Shown here piece after piece: positions 8,467 to 17,700 of a stretch of DNA of 27,017 nucleotides. The notes under the pieces were generated by a model. The model did not search any database. It saw only the letters and a list, made by a program, of their open reading frames with translations, and was not told the origin of the DNA. The stretch lies in the NCBI GenBank assembly GCA_964613055.1, contig CAZTGD010000025.1:1-27017 (forward strand). Reading direction: 5' to 3'. The stretch comes from JAXGMQ01 sp964613055. Its GTDB lineage: Bacteria; Caldisericota; Caldisericia; JAAYUI01. Made by a program: the position numbers and the translations under genes. The first letter of the stretch is position 1, and every line of letters starts with the position of its first letter.

Positions 8467-11400
8467 ATGAGAATAGACCGAGTTTGGTTCGGTAAGAGAA
8501 GACCTAAGGTTGAGCCACCCAATCTGATCGATGTCCAGCTGAATTCATACAACCGTTTCCTCAATGATGACTTAAAGGTTCTTATCAGTTCACTAAATCA
8601 AGATAAGACACTTAGAGAGTCCGGAAAGGTTGAGGTTGAGTTCGTTGACTATAGTCTCGGAGAATCTAGCTATACACTAATGGAATGTAAGGCTAGAAAC
8701 CTGACATACACAATTCCATTAAGACTAACAGTTCGGCTTATCAACAAAGAAACAGGAGAAATTAAGGAACAAGAACTTTTCTGTGGCGAATTACCCCAGA
8801 TGACCAAATCTGGTACGTTTATTATTAACGGTGTTGAGAGGGTAGTCGTATCACAGCTTGTAAGATCTCCAGGTGTCTACTTTGAATTCGAAAGAACACC
8901 CTCAACTGTTAGACCTAAATCCATTGCTACTGTCATTCCAGATCGTGGTTCTTGGCTTGAGTTCGAGATGGACATTGACGAGATTGCCTATGTTAAGATA
9001 GACAAGAAATCAAAAAAATTCCCCGTTTCAGAGCTTCTCAGGGTAATGGGCGATTACACTAATGACGAGATAAAAGAACTTTTTATCGAGGACATAGTAG
9101 CTAAGGGTAAGGTAAAAGATGAAAAACAATTCAACAAGATGCTCGGTAAAGTTCTGGCAGAGACAATCATCCACCCCACAACTGGACAAGACCTATATTT
9201 CTATGGCACAACACTTACACCGCTTATCTTGGACGAAATAAATCGACTAGATATAGATGAGATCAAGTATAACGATACTGATATTGCAAGTTTTATTATA
9301 GAAACACTTGAAGCCGATCAGACCAAAACTCGAGAAGAAGCACTTGTTGACATATTCAAACACGTTCGCCCCGGCGAGAGACCAACCATCGAGAACGCAG
9401 AGAATCTGATACACACATTCTTAAGAGACCCAAAGAGGAACAACCTTTCAGAAGTCGGAAGGTTTAAGATCAACAGGAAGCTTGGTCTTAATCTTGACTC
9501 GAATCTAATTACTCTTGAAGACGTTAGAGCGATACTTCACCATCTTTATCAACTCAATCTAGGCAATATGCCCCCAGACAACAGAGATCACCTCGCAAAT
9601 AAAAGAGTAAGATCTGTTGGAGAACTGCTTTCAAATAAACTTAGGATCGGTTTTCTAAGAATGCTCAAGATTGTCCGAGAAAAGATCATTACACTTCCTG
9701 ATGAAGACCTTACCGTTCAGAATATAATAAATGTGAGACCAGTAACCGTCTCTATAGGCGAATTCTTTGGTTTAGGTCAACTTTCACAGTTCATGAATCA
9801 GACGAATCCACTTGCTGAGATTACTCACAAACGCAGACTCTCTTCCCTCGGTCCTGGTGGATTGAATCGTGAACGAGCGGGAGCTGATGTTCGTGATGTT
9901 CATAATACACATTATTCAAGGATCTGCCCAATTGAAACGCCAGAGGGGGGAAACGTTGGTCTTATTAACTCCCTGGCTACATATGCACACGTTGACAAAT
10001 ATGGTTTCATAGAAGCTCCATACATCGAAGTAAATAATAAGAAACTCACAAATAAGCACGAATACATGCTCGCAGACGATGAAGAGAAGTACAAGATTGC
10101 CCAAGCAAATGTTGATCTTACAAAAGACGAGGAGATACAGTTTGACAACATTACTCGTTTTGAATCATCATTCTCAGAGGTCACTCCATCTGAGGTCGAC
10201 TATATAGATATATCTCCAAACCAGGTTTTCTCTGTCTCTGCATCACTTATCCCTTTCCTTGAGCACAATGATGCAAAACGCGCATTAATGGGTTGTAACC
10301 AACAGCATCAGGCTGTTCCTCTTATCAATCCTGAAGCGCCTCGTGTAGGAACAGGAATGGAACACAGGGTTGTAATTGACAACTGTTCTGTTGTTCTTGC
10401 TAAAGAGTCCGGTGTAGTTTCATATGTAGATGGAGGCATTATCAAGATAGCCTCACTTGATTCCCCACCTGAGACACATCAATTGGGTTCTATTAATCGT
10501 GATATACTCTATCGCTTCCTTGGAGAAAAGATTGATGGAGTTGGCAACATTGGCGATTTAATAGATGGATCGGTAGCCCGTAAGCTCGTTCAGCACGGTC
10601 ATTTTAGAGTGAGAACCATCAAGCGTGATGAGGTCGACACAGTTAACCTCAATGAATTTGTGAGTATAGACAAGAATATAAACCTCGTCAGTCTCAAACT
10701 AGCCGAACCAGCAATCGACAAAAACAGTAAAACTGTTATTGCTAAGGGTAAAAAAATCACAAAGGTCGGTCTGGGTAAGCTGTTTAAAGCAAACATAACA
10801 AAAGTGTCTGTGCAGATTGAAGATAACGTTGAAGAATTGCCAGTATCCAGTCTTGTTATAGGAGCAAAAAAGAGTAGTTTTCTGGGGAAGATTCTATTAC
10901 CCGACCCAAGCAATATAAAACTGTATAATAATATTGATTCATCATTCCTAACAGAGGACGTACTCAGACAACTATTATCAGCTGAAATCAGCACGATCAG
11001 GATCGTAGATATTATGTCCCTCGAAGAAAATGATGTCTATATCTTCGATGGAAAGTTGATGAACTCATCTCTCATCTTGGCGGAGAATGTCGAAGAGAAT
11101 GATGATCTGGTCGCTTATCAAGGATCGTACCTGACAACAGATTTACTAAAGAAACTTGCAGGTGTGGGTGTTGATGAGGTTAAAGTCTCTCACGAAAGCT
11201 CCTATGAACTGCAGAAATTCTTCCGTTCTAACCAGGACATCTGCATCAACCAGAGAGCTCTCGTTAGAAAAGGTGATTTCGTATCAGCCGGTGACGTAAT
11301 AATTGACGGCCAAGCATGCGACAGAGGAGACCTTGCTATCGGCCAGAACGTGCTTGTTGCCTATATGCCATGGCGTGGTTACAACTATCAGGATGCTCTG

Positions 11401-12654
11401 GTGATCAATGAGCGATTAGTATATGACGATGTCTATACATCCATTCATATAAAGGAATACAGGCATCAGGTAAGGGACACAAAGGTAGGACCTGAGGAAT
11501 TAACACGCGAAATACCAAATGTTTCTGAAGAACTACTCAGAAACCTAGACGAAGATGGGATAATTCGAGTTGGCACTGAGGTAGGACCCGGTGATATCCT
11601 GGTTGGTAAGGTTACACCGAAAGCTGAATCAGAATTCACACCTGAGATGAAACTCTGGCGAGCCATGTTTGACAGAAAAGGTCAGGACGTCAGAGATTCA
11701 TCTAAGCGAGTGGATCCAGGCGAAAACGGGATTGTTATCAAGACACAGCTTTTTAAAAGGGAAAAATCTGACGAACTACCCGTTGGCGTTAACATGCAGG
11801 CAAAGGTTTATGTTGCTCAGAAGAGAAAGATTCAGGTTGGCGATAAGATGTCCGGTCGACACGGCAACAAGGGTGTCATATCGAAGATTCTTTCTCGATA
11901 TGATATGCCATACATGGAAGACGGCACACCAATCGATTTAATCATGTCACCACTGGGTGTTCACGCTCGAATGAATATCGGCCAGATATTCGAAATAAAT
12001 CTAGGATTCGCCGCAAAGAGACTCGGTGTTTACTTTGCCACTCCTGTTTTCTTTGGTGCGTCGGGTAATGACGTTGCTGAAACGCTTGAAAAAGCTGGTT
12101 TACCAGCAGACGGAAAGATGACACTTTATGATGGATACACTGGAGAACCTTTCCATCAGAAGGTAACAGTTGGCTATGCTTATGTTCTCAAGCTTGATCA
12201 CCTTGTTGAAGACAAGATACACGCCAGATCAACTGGTCCTTATGCCCTTATTACACAGCAACCCCTTGGAGGCAAGGCTCAGTTTGGAGGACAGAGACTC
12301 GGTGAGATGGAAGTTTGGGCACTTCAAGCCTATGGGGCTTCACACACACTTAGAGAGATGCTTACTCTCAAGTCAGATGACACCGAAGGTAGGATTAAAG
12401 CCTATGAATCAATCTGCAGAGGAAAACCAATACCAGAATCCGGTACACCAGAATCATTCAGGGTTATTCAACGAGAACTCAAAGGTATCTGCATTGATCT
12501 TCACCACATTGACACTAATGAACTAAATAGGCTTGAAAAGCCAGATATTAAGATAGAAATTGCGAAAGATAGAGAGGGCGATTCTGCTGAATCTGCTACT
12601 GATGCTCTGGGTCTCGAAGAAGAGCTCGAAATTATTATGGAAAAATACAAGTAA
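8467..12654 (+). CDS. rpoB: RNA polymerase subunit beta (1395 aa)
   Basis: This is the beta subunit of the core RNA polymerase, which forms the catalytic cleft with beta-prime. The family signature is continuous from the N-terminus to the C-terminus: the fork/rifampicin region at about 436-466 (QLSQFM, EITHKRR, LGPGGL), CPIETPEG just after it, YMPWRGYNYQD, GDKMSGRHGNKG, and the C-terminal GGKAQFGGQRLGEMEVW. Starting at the ATG at 8467 gives the usual first residues (MRIDRVWFGKRRP, then the family-typical LIDVQLNSYNRFL). The E. coli-type insertion near the C-terminus is absent. Instead, about 225 extra residues lie between about 665 and 913 (listed separately), which accounts for the length above the roughly 1150-1200 of a compact bacterial RpoB. 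At the position of E. coli Asp516 there is Asn444; His526 and Ser531 equivalents are present (His454, Ser459). It is the first gene of a probable operon; the next gene starts 23 bases downstream. Confidence 0.97.
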   Translation: MRIDRVWFGKRRPKVEPPNLIDVQLNSYNRFLNDDLKVLISSLNQDKTLRESGKVEVEFVDYSLGESSYTLMECKARNLTYTIPLRLTVRLINKETGEIKEQELFCGELPQMTKSGTFIINGVERVVVSQLVRSPGVYFEFERTPSTVRPKSIATVIPDRGSWLEFEMDIDEIAYVKIDKKSKKFPVSELLRVMGDYTNDEIKELFIEDIVAKGKVKDEKQFNKMLGKVLAETIIHPTTGQDLYFYGTTLTPLILDEINRLDIDEIKYNDTDIASFIIETLEADQTKTREEALVDIFKHVRPGERPTIENAENLIHTFLRDPKRNNLSEVGRFKINRKLGLNLDSNLITLEDVRAILHHLYQLNLGNMPPDNRDHLANKRVRSVGELLSNKLRIGFLRMLKIVREKIITLPDEDLTVQNIINVRPVTVSIGEFFGLGQLSQFMNQTNPLAEITHKRRLSSLGPGGLNRERAGADVRDVHNTHYSRICPIETPEGGNVGLINSLATYAHVDKYGFIEAPYIEVNNKKLTNKHEYMLADDEEKYKIAQANVDLTKDEEIQFDNITRFESSFSEVTPSEVDYIDISPNQVFSVSASLIPFLEHNDAKRALMGCNQQHQAVPLINPEAPRVGTGMEHRVVIDNCSVVLAKESGVVSYVDGGIIKIASLDSPPETHQLGSINRDILYRFLGEKIDGVGNIGDLIDGSVARKLVQHGHFRVRTIKRDEVDTVNLNEFVSIDKNINLVSLKLAEPAIDKNSKTVIAKGKKITKVGLGKLFKANITKVSVQIEDNVEELPVSSLVIGAKKSSFLGKILLPDPSNIKLYNNIDSSFLTEDVLRQLLSAEISTIRIVDIMSLEENDVYIFDGKLMNSSLILAENVEENDDLVAYQGSYLTTDLLKKLAGVGVDEVKVSHESSYELQKFFRSNQDICINQRALVRKGDFVSAGDVIIDGQACDRGDLAIGQNVLVAYMPWRGYNYQDALVINERLVYDDVYTSIHIKEYRHQVRDTKVGPEELTREIPNVSEELLRNLDEDGIIRVGTEVGPGDILVGKVTPKAESEFTPEMKLWRAMFDRKGQDVRDSSKRVDPGENGIVIKTQLFKREKSDELPVGVNMQAKVYVAQKRKIQVGDKMSGRHGNKGVISKILSRYDMPYMEDGTPIDLIMSPLGVHARMNIGQIFEINLGFAAKRLGVYFATPVFFGASGNDVAETLEKAGLPADGKMTLYDGYTGEPFHQKVTVGYAYVLKLDHLVEDKIHARSTGPYALITQQPLGGKAQFGGQRLGEMEVWALQAYGASHTLREMLTLKSDDTEGRIKAYESICRGKPIPESGTPESFRVIQRELKGICIDLHHIDTNELNRLEKPDIKIEIAKDREGDSAESATDALGLEEELEIIMEKYK
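10459..11208 (+). other. lineage-specific insertion in RpoB made of repeated alpha/beta modules
   Basis: Residues about 665-913 lie between the conserved VVSYVDGG and FFRSNQDICINQ. In E. coli and B. subtilis only about 25 residues separate these points, so the net gain is about 225. The segment contains four related units with the pattern hydrophobic-[T/S/D]-x(2)-hydrophobic-x(2)-L-x(3)-hydrophobic-x(2)-V/I-x-V/I: IDGSVARKLVQHGHFRVRTI, ITKVGLGKLFKANITKVSVQ, LTEDVLRQLLSAEISTIRIV and LTTDLLKKLAGVGVDEVKVS. A similar unit occurs in the normal beta lobe (LTPLILDEINRLDIDEIK). Modules of this beta-beta-prime type are known building blocks of lineage-specific polymerase insertions; assigning these units to that class is inference. 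Confidence 0.7.
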
Positions 12655-12677
12655 TCTAGCAAAGAAGGGAATATACT

Positions 12678-14762
12678 ATGGACACATTTGATAGCAACAA
12701 CATTCGAAATATTGTTCTGTGCTCTCACGGAGGAGCTGGCAAAACTACTTGGATTGAAGCGGCGGCTTACAACTGTGGAGCGATTGACAAGATGGGTACT
12801 ATCCTCGATGGCAATACCCTTTCTGATTCTGATCCTGATGAAGTTAAACGATGTATTTCCATCAACATGAGTGTTGTACCAGCAATACACAAGAAACACA
12901 AGATAAACATAATTGATACACCAGGTTTCTTTGATTTCCTTGGTGAAGCTTTATCGGGTATCAGAGCCGCTGATTCAGCTCTTATCTTTGTGGATGTACT
13001 TGGTGGTGTACAAGTAGGTACCGAGAAGATGTGGCATTATTGTGAAGAACGCAATCTTCCAAGGATAATTGCCATTAACAAGATGGATAGAGAAAATGCA
13101 AATTTTGATGAAGCCCTTACTCAGATACAGGAAAAACTAACCAAATCTGCTCTCGTTCTTACATTCCCATGGGGAGAAGCTGAACATTTTAAGGGTGTTA
13201 TTGATGTTGTTACCGGCAAAGCTTATTCATTCACTGATAATGGTAAAAAGATGAAAGCTGAGGATATTCCAGCAGATCTCAAAGACAAACGAGATAGTTT
13301 CTACTCTGACCTGGTAGAGATTGTTGTCGAAACTGATGAATCACTTATGGAGTTGTATCTAGAGGACAAGGAACCATCCCCTGAGGATATCATAAAGACA
13401 CTCAAAAAAGCTGTAAAGGATGGCACAATTTACCCCGTCATGGCAACATCATCCCAGAACAACATCGGTATACTCAATATGCTAGATTCCATAATAGATC
13501 TATTCCCTTCTTCAGATGAAAGACCTCCAGAACCCGCTACAGATGCTGATGACAATACAATAGAAATACCATACAATAAGGATAAGCTACTGTCTGCTTT
13601 TGTTTTCAAGACATCCGCTGATCCATTCGTTGGTAGAATCAGCTACTACAAGATTATCACTGGTAATATAAGATCAGATTCTAAGCCATTGAATGTTCAA
13701 AAGAACAAGACAGAGCGAATAAGCGCTCTTTCCGTTCCTTTTGGTAAGAAACAGATCAATATATCCGAACTCTTTGCCGGAGATATAGGCGTTCTAACCA
13801 AGCTTGCAAACACAGAAACAAACGACACACTCGCTGATAAATCCAATCCTGTCAAGATAGTCGGTGTTGATTTCCCAGAACCAGTGCTTGAGATGGCCAT
13901 GAAAGCCAAGACAAAATCTGATGAAGACAAGATTGGTACGGCAATCAAGAAACTTATTGAAGAAGACCCTAGCCTTTCTTATCGAAGGACAGAAGACACA
14001 AGAGAAAGCCTCATTGGTGGTTTGGGAGAGGCGCATCTACAAGCGTCTGTAATGAAGCTCAGTAACAAATTTGGAGTAAATATCGATTTGACAATCCCCA
14101 AGATCCCATACAGAGAAACCATCACCAAAGGTGTCAGGGTTCAGGGAAGACACAAGAAACAAACAGGAGGACACGGTCAGTTTGGTGACTGTTGGTGTGA
14201 GGTAAAACCACTGCCAAGGGGAGAAGGCTTTAAATTCACCGAATCAATCTTCGGAGGGGCAATACCTAAGAACTATATCCCTGCTATTGAGAAGGGTTGG
14301 AATGAGGCAATTACCGAAGGTCGTCTTGCTGGTTTCCCGGTTGTAGATATTCACGTCAATGTTGATGATGGTTCCTATCATTCAGTTGATTCTTCAGAGA
14401 TGGCGTTTAAGATGGCCGCCAACCTTGCCTACAGAAAGGCAATGGAGGAGTCAAAGGTTGTGCTTCTTGAGCCAATCTATAAATTAACAATCACTGTTCC
14501 CGAAGAGTACATGGGTGATATCATGGGCGACATCTCATCGAAGAGAGGTAAGATTCTTGGTTCTGAGGTCTCTGGTAGCAATCAGATTATCATGGCTGAG
14601 GCACCTCTGGTTGAGGTTCAGCGTTATGCAATTGATTTAAACCAGATAACTGCTGGAAGAGGATCTTTCTTTATGGTTTTTGACCACTATGAGATTGCAC
14701 CACCCAAACTGACTGAGGATGTAGTCGCAAAACAGCAGGCTGAAAAAGAGAATCAAGGATAA
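12678..14762 (+). CDS. EF-G-like translational GTPase, EF-G2 type (694 aa)
   Basis: This resembles elongation factor G over its full length. The P-loop is SHGGAGKTT (16-24), G3 is DTPGFFDF (80-87), and G4 is NKMD (134-137). The G5 region around ATSSQNN precedes the domain II beta barrel. Domain III has LIGGLGEAHLQ, the domain IV tip is HKKQTGGHGQFG (492-503), the second tip loop is YHSVDSSE with His568 at the place of E. coli His583, and domain V contains YMGDIMGDISSKRGKILG. Two switch features mark it as the EF-G2/EF-G-like subfamily: switch I has RCISI (58-62) for canonical RGITI, and switch II has Phe84 where canonical EF-G has the catalytic His. It probably binds the ribosome and hydrolyses GTP, but whether it drives translocation is unknown; a canonical fusA is expected elsewhere in the genome. 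AGAAGGG at 12663-12669 is its ribosome site. Its position between rpoB and rpoC is exceptional. It does not look like a TetM-type resistance protein. Confidence 0.9.
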   Translation: MDTFDSNNIRNIVLCSHGGAGKTTWIEAAAYNCGAIDKMGTILDGNTLSDSDPDEVKRCISINMSVVPAIHKKHKINIIDTPGFFDFLGEALSGIRAADSALIFVDVLGGVQVGTEKMWHYCEERNLPRIIAINKMDRENANFDEALTQIQEKLTKSALVLTFPWGEAEHFKGVIDVVTGKAYSFTDNGKKMKAEDIPADLKDKRDSFYSDLVEIVVETDESLMELYLEDKEPSPEDIIKTLKKAVKDGTIYPVMATSSQNNIGILNMLDSIIDLFPSSDERPPEPATDADDNTIEIPYNKDKLLSAFVFKTSADPFVGRISYYKIITGNIRSDSKPLNVQKNKTERISALSVPFGKKQINISELFAGDIGVLTKLANTETNDTLADKSNPVKIVGVDFPEPVLEMAMKAKTKSDEDKIGTAIKKLIEEDPSLSYRRTEDTRESLIGGLGEAHLQASVMKLSNKFGVNIDLTIPKIPYRETITKGVRVQGRHKKQTGGHGQFGDCWCEVKPLPRGEGFKFTESIFGGAIPKNYIPAIEKGWNEAITEGRLAGFPVVDIHVNVDDGSYHSVDSSEMAFKMAANLAYRKAMEESKVVLLEPIYKLTITVPEEYMGDIMGDISSKRGKILGSEVSGSNQIIMAEAPLVEVQRYAIDLNQITAGRGSFFMVFDHYEIAPPKLTEDVVAKQQAEKENQG

Positions 14763-14777
14763 TAAGGGGGTAACCTC

Positions 14778-17700
14778 GTGGATAATATGGCGGTAAGAAT
14801 ACTGCTAGCTTCACCAGAGGACATCAGGTCTTGGAGCCATGGTGAGGTTAAGAAGTCTGAAACGATCTCGTATAGGAACTTTAAGCCGGAACCAGACGGT
14901 CTCTTCTGTGAAAAGATCTTTGGTCCCCAGAGAGACTATGAATGCCGCTGTGGTAAATTCAAGGGGGCAAGATACAAGGGTGTTGTCTGCGACAGGTGCG
15001 GTGTAGAGGTAACTGTCAGTAAGGTTCGTCGTGAGCGTTTTGGGCACATCGAGCTTGCAGCCCCCGTGGTTCACATATGGTACCTAAAAACCGTCCGATA
15101 CATTGCCTTGCTCCTTAATGTAACGAGTAAGGTACTCACAAAGATAGCATACTTCATAAACTATGTGGTCATAGACCCAAAGGACGCTCCTCTAAAAAAA
15201 CTACAACTCCTTACAGATGAGGAGTACAGAGAGTACATCAAAAAGTATGATTTTGTTGCAAAAAAAGGTGCTGAAGCACTGATAGATTTGCTTTCAGATA
15301 TCGATCTTAAAAAGCTTGAAGATGAACTTCTCGAGGTTTTACAACAGTCTTCAAAACAGAAGAAAGCCAAAGCCGTCAAAAGACTTAAAGTCGTTAAGGC
15401 ATTCTTAGATACCGGCCGATCACCACTCAACATGATTCTAGATGTCATTCCGGTGATCCCCCCAGACCTTCGACCATTGCTGATGCTCGATGGTGGACGT
15501 TTTGCCACTGCTGATCTAAACGATCTCTATCAAAGAGTCATCAACAGAAACACGAGACTCAAAAAACTCATGGAGGTAAAAGCTCCCGAGATAATGATCC
15601 AGAATGAGAAGCGGATGCTTCAGGAGTCTGTAGACGCACTTTTTGACAATTCAAAACGTGACCGCCCTATCCTTGGTACAGCTAATCGTCCTCTTAAATC
15701 ACTATCTGACACCCTCAAAGGCAAAGAGGGAAGATTTAGACAGAACCTGTTGGGAAAACGTGTTGACTACTCAGGTCGATCAGTTATTGTGGTCAATCCT
15801 CGACTTGAGATTGATCAATGCGGTATCCCTAAGGAAATGGCTTTGGAGTTGTTCAAGCCGTTTGTAATGGAGGGACTCGTCAGGATTGGACTAACTCAGA
15901 GCCTTAGGCAAGCAAGGGCAATGGTAGAGCGAAGGAACCCAGATGTCTACAAGATATTATCCGAGGTTGTAAAAGGACATCCAGTGCTCCTAAACCGAGC
16001 TCCTACACTTCACAGACTGGGAATCGAAGCCTTCGACCCCATACTATGCGAAGGAAAAGCTATTCAGATACCGCCATTGGTCTGTAAACCTTTTAATGCG
16101 GATTTTGACGGTGACCAGATGGCTGTTCATGTTCCTCTGACATTATCAGCTCAGATGGAATCGCGAGTCCTCATGCTCTCTTCACGTTCAATTCTTTCTC
16201 CAGCATCCGGTACTCCCATTATGAATCCACAAGAAGATATCATCCTTGGTAGCTTCTATCTCACAATGGGTCCAAATAACAAACCCTCTGACCACATCTA
16301 TTCTGATCATTTTGAGATCAGCAACGCATACAAACACGGTAAATTCAATCTTCGTGATGCTGTAAAGTTCAGAATACAGTATGGTGAAAGCTATAGAGAT
16401 AGTGGAAAACTCTACCATGTAACGGATCGAAATGGAAAGGATATCGTTACCTCTATTGGAAGAATACTCTACAATGGAACGATCAGACAAACTCTTGAAC
16501 CATCGATATCGCATCGAGGCGAGATATATGAACAGGCTGGTGACGATTCCTATAAAGGTCAATGGAACCTACCATTCTACAACGAGAGCATGACCAGTTC
16601 CAATCTTAGGAACCAGATCCTTGAATGTTACAGACTCAATGGTTCTGCAGTAACTGCCGTACTGCTAGATACAATCAAAGAGATCGGGTTTGAATGGTCA
16701 ACAATAGGTGGTATTTCGATTGGCATTTCCAACCTTATTGTCCCGCCTAAAAAGGATGAACTCATTGCAGAGGCAGATAAGGAAGTTGATGAAATCATTG
16801 ATTACTTTGATCAGGGATTCATCTCTGATGAAGAAAGGTACCAGAAGGTAATTAATATCTGGACAAAAACTATTAATGAGGTCAAGAATGAAGTCTTTGG
16901 GAACTTCCCAGATGATGACCCAATTCACATGATGGCCAGTTCGGGTGCTAGAGGATCGCCTCAGCAGATAAATCAGCTTTGCGGTCTCAGAGGGCTTATG
17001 ACAGACCCAACAAATAAGATCATAGAATACCCCATTAAATCAAACTTCAAGAGTGGAATGAATGTTCTGGAGTACTTCATTTCTACATCTGGAACGAGGA
17101 AGGGTCTTGCAGATACTGCACTCAGAACTTCCGATGCAGGTTACCTTACAAGACGACTTGTTGATGTAGCCCATGATGTAATAATCAGAGAACTCGATTG
17201 TTCGTGTAGCGAAATACATCCTGTTGAGGTCGCTGGAAAAATAATCAAACCGATATCAATCCAGGCTGTAGGGAAAATTGCACATGATAATATATGTGAC
17301 CCTATAACTGGTGTAACTATTATCAAAGCCGGTAAGAAAATTAGTTATAAGGATTCCCAAGAGATGGATTCTGCTGGCGTGAAAAGTGCTATTGTTGAGT
17401 GTGAAGTCAGTGGAATTACTTTAACACCTCTTTATGACGGTTCTACTGTTCTAGAGAAACTAGAGGAAAGAATTCTGGGAAGAACTGCTGGAGAGGACAT
17501 AAAAGTCTGGCCATACAAAAACGTCAGTATAAGTGACAAGTGTGTTGTTGGGAGTATTCTAGCCCAAGACATTATGGACAACTACACAACTGTATACGAG
17601 GCTGGTAGCAAGATATCTGCAACTACTCAAAAAAAGGCGAAACGTCTAGGCTACACAGAAATCAATATAGCAACAGGTGATCCAAGGATTGTCGTGCCTT

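Noticed and set aside
12678..14762. Ribosomal protection (tetracycline resistance) protein of the TetM/TetO type
   Set aside because: The switch and domain IV tip sequences match the EF-G2 subfamily, and no resistance or mobile-element context is present.
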